In this document: piece after piece, positions 45,201 to 55,545 of the stretch
How the letters are laid out: every line of letters begins with the position of its first letter
Position numbering within the stretch: position 1 is the stretch's first letter
Source: Paramecium tetraurelia
Lineage: Eukaryota > Ciliophora > Oligohymenophorea > Peniculida > Parameciidae
Length of the DNA stretch: 64,000 nt
Assembly (NCBI RefSeq): GCF_000165425.1
Contig: NW_001798954.1
Location: forward strand, 62,001-126,000
Reading direction: 5' to 3'
Translations under genes and position numbers: made by a program
Notes under the pieces: model-generated
Told to the model about the DNA's origin: nothing
Seen by the model: only the letters and a program-made list of their open reading frames with translations
Databases searched by the model: none

Positions 45201-46840
45201 AATTTGGTATGATTTCAAACAGCTAAGACCCTTTGTCAAAATCATTATTGTTGTAGATTTCATCGAAAACTGAAATCAGATACTGTTAAACAGCTTGATA
45301 GGCAGGACTCTCCTCCTTTACTTTGAGTAGCTATTAAATTATGTTCACAAACACTGAATAATCATCCAATTACAGAGTCTTGAACTCAGCGGTAATAGCT
45401 TTTATGATTTCATTCAAGAATTCTTATTATTCCTCTTTGACCTTTAAAATATTCAAGAACTACAACAAACTAGCTGGCACTTATTTATATGGACTATGAT
45501 TATATGCTTAACCACCTTATTGAGACAGAGTATTTTAGAGGACTGATCTGATTGATTGCACAATGATATTTTTAACCTATCCTAAACATTGATTATATTG
45601 CACCAGAGGAGGAATCATTCTCTTGCAAATTAGAAAGTAGAGTGTTTCAAAATAACTATTGATTAGGTTTTCTGAAAAAAATCTGCTTTCTTCATGAGTA
45701 ATACCAGACAGTATGGCATTGAGTAATTTTGTCATGGAGGCCAATTTCTATCTGTAAACCTCCTCCTTTTTAATATCAACCACGCTGTAGACAGGATTCA
45801 GAGATACAAATACGACCAATTGATCATACAATAATTTACCAACTCCAAAACCAGCTTTGGATATTAACTCCAAAGATTTATTTTCAAGGCCTTAGAGTTT
45901 TAAGATCTGATCCTATTGAACTCTTTGGAATAACTTAGTAACAAATCCTTTCCATAATGCACTTACAATCAAGCGATCTTTTTGTTCGAAGAGTTAAACA
46001 GTCTTTTTGAGCAAGGGATCGCTTTTATTGAGGACAAAGGGAGCTGATACTTCATTTGACAAGAGAAAATGGAGTGTTTCAATGATGGTTGCTACAATTC
46101 TGGTCTTCTGAGTGTTGAGCAATTCTACAATGATGGTAGTCTTGTTAGTAAAATCGAGTAGTTTCATGATTTATTCGATGAAGTCATTATCGGGATTCCA
46201 TTGTATGGCTGTTTTGATGGAGTTGATTGTTGATACTTTCAATCTCTCATAGATGTGATCAACTTTTTCATCTTCCAGATTGGATTCCTATTTGATAGTG
46301 GCTATGGAGAGGGACAGGTACAACTTCAAGTCAATTATGTATTGATCACTGCACATTTTGATAGCTTGCACTTATTTTTCTTTAGTTGGGAAGGCAACTT
46401 GAAAGGCGTTCATGGCAGCAGTTGAGATCTAATTAATGAATGAAGTGGATTGGTACTTCGGAATTGTAATCGTTGATCATAATAAACCATTGTGGAAACA
46501 ATTGTTTGAACTTCTTGGATAAGGATTTTTTTCCGTATTCACAAATTAAGGATAACACTTGATTGGCCAATTCCAAAACTCTTCTTTCATACTCATTATC
46601 AACATATCTTCTATATATATTTACAAATGTAGGTGTGAATTGATCGAAGAATTCTTGTGATTTGTTTGGCAATATAGTTTTGAGTTCCGATAGTGTTTTA
46701 CTTTTGGTTGTCTCACTCTTCTTTTGGAGACCATGAACAATCTTCTGGATTTCTGGATCTGTAATTACATCTTGCTCGATCTCCCCTTTCAAATATTGAT
46801 TAGCTAGTTAGCTGAATAGGTTTGTGGTTTGATTGATCAT
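42299..46840 (-). CDS. LTN1: Listerin E3 ubiquitin ligase (ribosome quality control)
   Basis: A 1,494-residue HEAT/ARM-type protein. The N-terminal block MINQTTNLFSQLANQYLKG leads into EIQKIVHGLQKKSETTKSKT and SELKTILPNKSQEFFDQF, the listerin N-terminal domain that contacts the 60S subunit. Helical repeats fill the middle. The C-terminus has the RWD-like FPLKPLKVETKKGVKISEDK and a RING: ECAICYYIIHQNGELPKMAC, RTCKHKFHSTCIQKWFHSSN, KSDCPLCKSQF. LTN1 ubiquitinates stalled nascent chains on split 60S subunits. Two introns (46429-46456, 28 nt; 42466-42494, 29 nt, just before the RING) leave 1,495 codons. Length is in the family range (yeast about 1,560). Confidence 0.95.
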
Positions 46841-47205
46841 TAATTAATTAATTATTAAAGAAATTTTATATAAGGTATTCAATATTTACAATTATAAATA
46901 AGATAGATTTTGTAAAAATCTACTTTGCTTATATTGATAAGGTATTCAAAATAATACTTAATTCCAAATAACGAATTTCCAATAAGCATATTTAGATAAT
47001 GTTTTATTAAAATTTAAATGTCTCATTCTTTTGAATACTAAATTTCTTATTATTTAGATAATCAAATATTAGAAATGAATTTTCCATTTATGGTTTCATA
47101 ATTGAGATGTGCTTTAATTTTTATGTCTCTCTAATTTAATATTTATGTCTCTTTGAATTATACTACTGATAATATTTCACACATATTGTTATTTATTTAT
47201 TAAAA
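46841..47205. other. Divergent intergenic region
   Basis: 365 bp of A+T-rich sequence between the listerin and BPNT1 start codons. No coherent frame, so presumably two promoters. Confidence 0.6.
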
Positions 47206-48207
47206 ATGCTCAAAGTTCATGAATTCTTTTCAGTGGCCATTTAATTAGCCTACAATTCTGCAAAAATTATCAATTCAGTCAGATTGTCTAAGGATATTGG
47301 TCAAAAATGGAAAGGGGTTGATGATCCTGTCACCATAGCTGATATTTAAGCACAAACATACATAGTTTAATAATTGCATAGACATTGGTATTAGAATTGA
47401 ATTAACCAAGGCCAAAGTTAACAATAATTGGAGAGGAATCCATTTCATATTCTCAACCCATTGATTTGCCTGATACTCAACTCTAATTGTATGATGAGGA
47501 TATTTTCAATAAAACACATGACAATCATCTGATCAGAACCCAGTATGAAATTGATGATCTCTGTGTTTGGGTTGATCCTCTGGATGGCACATTGGATTTT
47601 GTCAAAGGCGATTATGAAAATGTTACAACATTGATTGGTGTTTCCTATAAAAAATAAGCCTTAATGGGAATAATCTCACAGCCTTTTATTAAAGTGCAAG
47701 AACCTCAAAACTCTCATGAATTCAAACCCAAAATCTACTTTGGTCATCATCCACAATAAAGAGTGTTCTACACAAGTGATTGCTCCTCCAAAATTCCATA
47801 AGAGTTGAAGAAACCACAATTTGATCCATCGAATGTGAGATTGTGCACTCAAAGGAACAGATTGAGCAATTAGGAATTGCAGAAGATCAAATCTTTGGGT
47901 TGCTAATTGTATCAGATGGGAGGATCAGGCAAGAAGAGTCTTACAGTTCTGGAGGGTGAAACTGACATGTTTATTTGTTTGGGCGTAGGAATGAGTAAAT
48001 GGGATATTTGTGCTCCTGAAGCTTTGTTTAAGACATTTGGTGTAAGAGCTTAAATTGTATGATAAGGGAGATTTCGTTGGATTGGCTGGTTAACATTATG
48101 AATACAATCCCAAAGATAAATCCTTTGACAATCCTTATGGAAATCTATCAAGCATCCATTCAGAATTGTTACAAAAATACTTACCTAAAACTTATGGGAT
48201 GTTGTGA
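47206..48207 (+). CDS. BPNT1: 3'(2'),5'-bisphosphate nucleotidase (BPNT1-like)
   Basis: A 317-residue enzyme of the lithium-sensitive inositol-monophosphatase superfamily. Motifs seen are VDDPVTIADIQAQ, TIIGEES (metal-binding Glu), VWVDPLDGTLDF (metal-binding Asp-x-Asp-Gly-Thr) and KWDICAPEAL (W-D motif). DYENVTTLIGVSY and LMGIISQPF favour BPNT1 (removal of the 3' phosphate of PAP from sulphate transfer) over plain IMPase. Two introns, 47388-47410 (23 nt) and 48042-48066 (25 nt), both with AAG acceptors, are each required by conserved protein sequence (HRHW-PKLTIIGEE; FKTFG-GDFVG), leaving 318 codons. Located in the cytosol by analogy. Confidence 0.92.
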
Positions 48208-48234
48208 TATGTATATTAAATTTAATTAAAATTA

Positions 48235-49483
48235 ATGGGTAACGAATAAATCAAACCAAGTATTGCTCATTCAACTGAATGGACATTTATAAGAGAAATC
48301 AAATCACATCCTTTATACGGACACATCAAGGTTTACAAAGGACCCTCTGATCAATTGCAGTGCTTAAAGACTGTTATAGTCGAGGAGTCCCAATATAAAG
48401 ATCAAATGGATTCTCTCAAAAAAATGATGGTCAAGGATGTCCTATCCTAAAACCAAACAAACTGTTCTTCCTTAATTTGTATCAATCGTTTGGAAACATA
48501 AAAACAAGAAGAGTTCTGCTCAAATTATGTCAAAATATATTTAACAGCCGATTATTCAGATTAACCAATTCAATAACTAAAAGATGTTAGATCGTTTATG
48601 CTAGATATAATCCAAGCACTCTCAGTAATGGATTCACAAGGTGTAAACAATTGTCAGTTTTGTCCTGCCAAAATCCTTTAATTTGGAGATCGAGTTAAAG
48701 TTGTTAATACTTAATTATTTACAGAGATTTCTGATTATGAATAACTCTACTTTAACGAAGTGTCTAAAGATGATTGGATGATTGCACCTGAAGTAATGAA
48801 TTCTTTGAAAGTTAATTGTCCTCCTACATTCAATAGTGAATCAGCTGTTATTTTTAATTTTGGAATCATGATGATAAATTTATTAACTGGAGTTCATCCC
48901 AAAGATGCATCCATTTATGATTATAAGAATTTTGCTCTCAAAGATAATTTGTCCGCCTATGCTCATTCTATTGATTAATTACAAATACCAAGTAACAATA
49001 TTTAAATATTACTTAGGTCATATCAAATAATTAATCTAAGATTGCGTTAACGTTAAACCCACTCTCAGACCCACTTTCAAGATGATAACTAATTCATTAA
49101 AATAAATTGAAATTCCACTTCAAGTTTCACAAATTAAAAATGAGGAAGTTACCACTAATCAAATATTCAATCCTTGTTATGAAGATGTTAAGAAAGTCTT
49201 GAGTGAGTCTCACGTCAATAAGAACCTTAATTATCATAATGAATCCCCTCAGAAGATTGAGAAATAGTAGTTTATGACTGATACTCAATAATCCGCATAA
49301 TTCAGGAAATCCAAACAAATTTATAATTTAGAAAATGCTTATAACTCTAGAGCTTCAATCTAATAGAAGTAACCGATCTAACAAGCCTCCACCAAAATAA
49401 AGACTTAAGCAAAAGTATAAAAAGTGAAAAGCCCAAACAAAAAGCCTAAACCAATCAGGGCTAATGGGAATCACCAAAAATGA
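48235..49483 (+). CDS. Myristoylation-signal pseudokinase
   Basis: A 407-residue protein with a protein-kinase fold that lacks catalytic motifs. MGNEQIKPS suits N-myristoylation. A kinase N-lobe-like region (WTFIREIKSHPLYGHIKVYK, CLKTVIVEE) is followed by a helix, LDIIQALSVMDSQGVNNCQF, where HRD should be but is absent. VKVVNTQLF stands where DFG should be. The C-lobe is recognisable: WMIAPEVMNS (APE), FNFGIMMINLLTGVHP, and LIQDCVNVKPTLRPTFKMI (the RPT arginine). The 120-residue tail is disordered and basic (KKPKPIRANGNHQK). One intron, about 48994-49018 (25 nt, GTA...TAG), brings the C-lobe into frame. An adaptor or scaffold role at membranes is inferred. Confidence 0.8.
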
Positions 49484-49534
49484 TATTATTATATAACTAT
49501 TTTATTTTCAAATTTTATTAGCCTTCATTCTCCG

Positions 49535-50843
49535 ATGTCTGATTATCAGATTAAATATCAAGAGATCAAAGGGAGTCTAGCCCTTCTGCTGTAACAAAAT
49601 TACATTCTCAAACAATAACTCAAAGAAGCCACTCAGGAAGTGCAAGAAAAGCTATAGCTAAAAGAGGAATGGGCTTAGGAAGTGTAAAGAGTGTAAGAGA
49701 CTATACATCAATTAGCTTATGACAACCAAAGTAAAAATGAAGTTTACATTAGATTATTAGCAGGAAAACGAGTAATTAAGTAGGGAGAACTAGGAGTCTT
49801 AATATGTCATTGAACAATAAATTGAATAGATTACAACTCTCAAATAATAAAATGAAACACTCCTACTCTAATTGGATGAGAGTAGACAACAGAATTTGTA
49901 AAAGGAAATCACCATTAAATAATAGAGAGATGAATTCAATAAATAGTTAGAAAAGCATTAGTCACAGCATTACGAGGAAATCAAAAAGTTACAAGGTATC
50001 ATTGACAACTAAAGTGGATTGATCTAATCCTATGAAAAATTGAATGAAATTGAAAAACTAGACACCTAAAATTCCTTTTATTAACAACAAATGGCAATTG
50101 AGGATCAGATGATAGAGTTAAAAAATAGAAATATCATACTAACCAATAAAATCAATGAGGAGAAGTAGAAGTATGAATAGTTATATGAATAACACAAAGA
50201 TGAGGTTACAAAATTATAAGGGGTAGTTAAGGATTAGAAGGAATTACTTTCTCAATATGAAAGAATTATTGAAAGGGATAAAAAGTAAATGTAACCCAAA
50301 CCTGAGAATAATTTACACTATACCCAATCATAGGTAATTCCACAATAAGCAGTAACTCTATATTAACATGAACAATAGCCATAATAATCCTTTTAACCAT
50401 AATCACAATAGGTTTTGAGTTCACCCTTATAATATGAATAATATATTTAGCCAGCATTGTCCATATAAACTTAGCCTACATATTCATAACCTGCATATAC
50501 ATAACCTTCATAAAATTATACATAACCCATGAATACAAACATCATCTATACGTAACCTGTTTCACATAGATAACCAAAAACATTTTTTACGAATAATAAA
50601 ATTAATCATCAATTATAATAGCAATAATTAAAGGAAACAAAGAATTAAAGGGAACATCCCTTTTAAAAAAACAGTTTCCATTTGGTTGAAGGAGATGATG
50701 GCTAAAGATCTGGTCGAGAGTTCCAAGAATAGTTTTTATATAAATGTTAAAATGTTATTGGAAGAATGGAAGATAAACTGCAACAAATGTAGAGTGAACT
50801 TAATATTTCAGATGTCTCTGATAAACCAAGAAAACTCAAATGA
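49535..50843 (+). CDS. Coiled-coil protein with P/Q/Y-rich tail
   Basis: A 428-residue protein. Residues 1-245 are coiled coil (MSDYQIKYQEIKGSLALLLQ, EWAQEVQRVQETIHQLAYDN, EEIKKLQGIIDNQSGLIQSY). From about residue 250 to 330 there is a repetitive tail of (S/Y)-x-QP units (SQPAYTQPSQNYTQPMN), low-complexity and prion-like. The end is QQMQSELNISDVSDKPRKLK. One intron of 22 nt near 49740-49761 (CAG acceptor) leaves 429 codons. No known family. The 53-bp gap from the pseudokinase stop is typical of the window. Confidence 0.75.
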
Positions 50844-51359
50844 TTAAAATTTATGTATTGTTAATTTAGTTATAAATCACAGCAAAAAGACATCTTGGTG
50901 TTATGCAAACGTTACTTTTTTTTTTTAACTGTCTACTCTGTTTGGATTTTTTAAGATCGAAGGTTATTTTTAATATTAATCTAATTCAAGCAGATTTGTT
51001 GATTATTAAGGCTTTTAATTAATTTTTGTTGTTTTAATTGAAGGACTAATATTATCATAATTCTATTTAATTCTATATATTTACAATATTATTTTAAAAT
51101 CCAAAGTTGAATTGCTGAGATTATTAGCTCAATTATTAAAACTAATTATGAAGTTGAAAATATTCTTATTCCTCTTATGATTCATATTATAATTAATAAA
51201 ATTAATCCTTGTTTTATTAAAGTTAATTTTCTACTTATTATTATAATTTTTAATTCTACTAGATTAAACCTTATTTAAAAGTACGAGTTCTATTAAGCTG
51301 TTTATTAATTACTCTATATTGTTCTTCCAAATTTGACAACATCGATTTCAGACTAAAAA
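50844..51359. other. Convergent intergenic spacer
   Basis: 516 bp between convergent stops. A T-homopolymer run lies near 50920-50928. Otherwise it is A+T rich without frames or repeats I can support. Confidence 0.5.
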
Positions 51360-52382
51360 TCAATCATTCATTTACTTATCATTCTAAGCTTGCAATTAAT
51401 ACATCTCTTCTTTGTTTAAAAGTGTATTGTTTTAGTAAAATTCATTAAACTAATTTTACATTTTGTAAACTTGCTAAGTAGAATCATTAATTTATTATCG
51501 CATCGAATTCATTTCATTTTAATCATACCCTGGTAATATATTCGCATTTAATGGTTCAATTACTTATTGTATCTAGTCAAAATTTTAAACCTATTGAATT
51601 CCATTATTGGCATCTGATCCTAATCTTTATCTAGGTTAATTGAGTAGATTGGAATTGGAACCAAGTCTTTATTGAGGAACGGCATTTTGATTTGACTCCA
51701 ATCTAATCCTTGGGTTAATGGAGATTCTTGCAGCAAGCTGAAGTAAAGAATCAGGTAGCCTGGTTGGTAGAGGGTATTTACATTTACAACACAATAAAAC
51801 CAAATGAAAAGCAACAATAAATTCTCCTTTGCTTAAATGACCCTTTTCCCCAATATCACATAGATTCCATATTTCTTTTAATTTATCTTGACTCAATCCA
51901 GATTTAGAAAATAAGGCTTTTGCATGCTTACCCTTGATTGTTTAATTGCCATCTTTATCCAACTTGACAAAATAGGTTTCGTATTTTCTCATCTATTCTT
52001 CAGGGATATCGTAAATTGGATGTTAGTAACCTTAGATTTAAGGCAGGAGAGTGGGGATATTTTGTGTAAGTAATTTCTGCTCTGGATAGTAACCATCTTA
52101 GGCTAATGCAATCAATTTAAGAGCAGCAAAAAATTCATCTTTTGTGAATATCTTATCATTAGATGATGCTATCTCATATATAGTCTAATTATTGTTAAGT
52201 AGATTATTACTTTTAAGATTTGTTAATTTAAACCACTTGCCTATAAAAAATTGGTCGCCATATCTTTTCTGAGTATTCCTTAGTCCTTAAATTTCATCAT
52301 CATAAATATTTACTGTTTTATCGCAGATTGTAAAGAAATATTGGAAGGTGAGTTATTCATCAGAAGTATATTAAATTGACAT
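51360..52382 (-). CDS. EH-domain protein (endocytic adaptor type)
   Basis: An intronless 340-residue protein. An N-terminal EH-like module (YFFTICDKTVNIYDDEI, then FTKDEFFAALKLIALAQDG) is followed by a clear EH domain near residues 140-235: YETYFVKLDKDGNQTIKG (EF-hand loop), GLSQDKLKEIWNLCDIGEKG, and HLSKGEFIVAFHLVLLC. It ends with KYPLPTRLPDSLLQLA. EH domains bind NPF peptides of endocytic partners. The C-terminal 100 residues are Q/N-rich with a short coiled coil (FNEFYQNNTLLNKEEMYQLQ). The layout is that of Eps15-related adaptors without the long coiled-coil and DPF region. The start is 26 bp from the stop of the upstream Dicer-like gene. Confidence 0.92.
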
Positions 52383-52407
52383 TAGCTATTTATAAATATT
52401 AAAACAA

Positions 52408-54629
52408 TCAATTTTTTTCTATTTAAATATTTCGATTTATCAATTGATGGTAATCGTAAATAGAATAAATATTCTACACGACATATTAAATATAGGGCTT
52501 ATACAATTCCCCATAAATCTTGACCACTCCCTCCCATCCATACTCAATCATTATGCAAGCAGCCACACTCTCCCAGAGATCACCCATAATCTTCGGAATC
52601 TAAGTAGAATATTAATTAATTAGGTAGAACTCATTAAATTCTTCCTATCTAAGAGCCTCCAACACTTTCTCTATCTCATTTTAAGTTTCCTGACACAACC
52701 CTATAGCATATTGATGATATCCATGATACAGAGCCATCGTACCCATAAAGCCGTTATCAAGTAAGGAAATCTTAGCTGTATGTAACATGCCTGGACACAA
52801 CAATAACTTCGATTCTAATTTACCTTCTCTACACATCTATTGCTAATCTTGAGAATAATAATATTTCTCGCATTCCTTATGTACATTTGCTACAATCAAG
52901 AATTCAAGTATTGCATCTCCCAAGAATTCAAGTCTTTCGTAATCTTCAACTGTCATTGCTTCATTGAGTCGAGATAATTTGCAACCCAAAAACTATTCGA
53001 ACTTATCCAGTGATTGATTGTAAATTGAATTTTGAACAAACGGTCTTATTTGTTTCTGTAATTTCAAAGGGTATATTCCACAGTTTTTGACATCAGAAAA
53101 TTGAATTAGACAATTGCCAGTGTAGAAACTTGGAAAAACACCCTGAAATCCAAAATTAGTCAACTTAAAGAATTTGATCACATCACTGAATTCGTAATCT
53201 CGAATGTAACAGGCACCACATATAGCCTCATAAATATCTGCTTACTGTTTTCTTGATAATTTGAAATCATCCACATCATTTATTGTCGTGGTCATATGAT
53301 TTCTTACTTTTTTGTAATGTATCTTTGAATTCATTGTTCGAATTTGCAGAATTGAATACACATCGGACAAATGTTTGTTGGTGATTAATTTAATTCTAAG
53401 GGAAGACAATAGACTTTCATTATTTAATCCTTTATCTTCAAACAACATTGCTGATGTCAGATACTTAATAACTGAGTCTCCCAACATTTCTAGGTTTTAA
53501 TAGTTTCTTTCTAAGTTAGAAGATGGACATGAAATTGCTTCTTCTATTCGTTCTATCTATGCGATATTATTCATTCTATTATAGACATTCTAAGTTTTCG
53601 CAAAATGCATCATCTGACATATCAATTATGAGAATAGTCTACCAATTAAATTCACATATTCAATCCGTACAGGATAAGCGAACAGTTCACTCTCTCCAGC
53701 CAAAAATATTTATTAGCTTTTAGACACTAGAAATGAACATTTAGAAGTATTCTAACAATCTGGGCACACTAAAATAATCTAAAATGTGTATCATACTCAA
53801 ATTTTAATAATCCGCTTAATGATGCATTTAATTTATGTGTTTCATTTGTTGTAATAAATAGAATTACTAATCTCTGGTTTAATTGTTGAATTTCTTACGA
53901 ATTGCTTAGACTGAGTTCATTGAATTAGGCAGCTCTTTACTATCAAAAAATTTATATAAAGTAATGTCTAAATTGGTTACTTGATAATGCTACTAGATCT
54001 CACTTAACTCGTTGTAGATTTGATTATCGATCAGAAATCTAAAATACTCAATCAACAATGTATTTTTGTCAAAGCGAAATAAGACATTGTACAATTTATA
54101 GGGACTGTCCATATACACTAAACTATTGGATCTATAGAGTTATTTGATAGATTTGAATTTGCAATCTAAAAATTGTTGCACTTTTTGAAAGTCAATCCCC
54201 TTTTCTCCTGGAACCGTGAGTATATTCACTTAATCGCATTAATTTGGGTTAATAAAAGACTCAGTACTCCGAGCTTGTTTTGAATAAGTCTTAGCTGAGT
54301 TGTTTTAATACAAATCACAGAAAAGCAAAATATTGAAACTCACAATTGACTTAAACTATTCAATCGAAACTATCAATTTTTTTGAAGTTCTATTCGTAGG
54401 TTATATATTTGAACTAAACATGGTGAAGCCTATGAATTTCTTATAAATCGCAGTTACTTAAGTTGCTATATTCAAAGTTCCTTGGAGAGATCAAAATTAA
54501 GGATTGATCATCAACTTAGAAGTAATTCAGAAACAATAAGACCTTTGAACCCTTCTCAAAAGTAATGTAATGACTTGATATTTACGGTGGCAAATACCCT
54601 ATGGATTGAACATTAGTAGTTTCAGTCAT
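52408..54629 (-). CDS. Dicer-like protein without helicase, two RNase III domains
   Basis: A protein of about 700-720 residues. The N-terminal region (TVPGEKGIDFQKVQQFLDCK, SLVYMDSPYKLYNVLF) is consistent with a PAZ-like or platform module; no helicase is present. RNase IIIa: LEMLGDSVIKYLTSAMLF and KQADIYEAICGACYI. RNase IIIb: YERLEFLGDAILEFLIVANV and MGDLWESVAACIMIEYG. Both have the E/D signature residues needed for cleavage. This size and layout match Paramecium Dcl2/Dcl3/Dcl5-type enzymes, which make scan RNAs or IES-derived small RNAs for programmed DNA elimination, rather than helicase-bearing Dicers. The 5' region contains introns that I placed only partly. The C-terminus ends after GELYKPYI plus a short tail. 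Confidence 0.9.
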
Positions 54630-54685
54630 TAAGTTTATGAATATTATTTATACATAATTTTGAGTAACAAAATACTCAAATTTAC

Positions 54686-55395
54686 ATGATAAAATTAGAC
54701 AAAATATAATCAAAAACATTAATACTTCAGCTAAATTTAAATTAAGGATATTTCGACTAGTTAGAACAATTATGTGATGAAAATCAATACATAGAGCAAT
54801 TAAGTGATGAAAATCCTCGATTTTGAAATTGTTGAACAATTTTAGACTCTCATAAATTGGATTAGCATAAAAACATGATAATAGGAATGTTGCTAGCTAC
54901 TTAAGAAGGAGATGGTATTATAATTTGTTTAATCCTCCAAATTATGATTTTCAATTGATTGATATAAATATTGTCTTAAGTATTAATTTAGATTATGATA
55001 AATTTTGGAGGGACTTTCTGTATTGTAATTGCCCTTTCTTATTTCACCTGAATTGAAGGTATACCTAAGGATGATGGAAGAATGATTTTGATTAATTATA
55101 TTTTTGTGTTCTATAATAATCATTATCTGTATATTAAGTACGGGTTAAATACTTCTGGTACAATGAAGAGACCTGCACCTAAATAACTGAAAATGGTATT
55201 CCTTGTTACTTTGATAAATGAAGGAGTGACTGCATAATACAATATTTTTACATCTTGCTGTTAAGCCTGCTGCGGTCAGGGTTGTCAGACACAAGAATAC
55301 AAATCTTGTATTGACGCTTGCTTTGTCTAGAAGGTATTGCTTTTTGAGAGCTGGGGATTTTAGGATTGTAAATTACTTGTGATGCAATTGGGTAG
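54686..55395 (+). CDS. Unresolved small gene(s), Cys-rich 3' part
   Basis: ATG 54686 opens MIKLDKIQSKTLILQLNLNQ followed by a two-copy protein repeat, EQLCDENQYIEQLSDENPRF, encoded by an imperfect DNA repeat (about 54762-54816). That frame ends near 54830. Farther on, one frame carries IPKDDGRMILINYIFVFYNN and a cysteine-rich segment (TSCCQACCGQGC) before TGA near 55394. I could not place the introns joining these parts, so this may be one spliced gene or two. The 56-bp gap to the divergent Dicer-like ATG is short but typical here. Family unknown. Confidence 0.4.
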
Positions 55396-55545
55396 ATGAT
55401 CAAAGAATTCAATGGTAGCTTGATAGGTTTAGCAAACTTATTGTTGAGTGTCAGCCTTGAGAATAAATTGGAAAGAATACTAAGGGATTCTATTGGGACT
55501 CTTAATTTTCCATGAGTGTGTTATATGTATCTAATAAAAATAATT

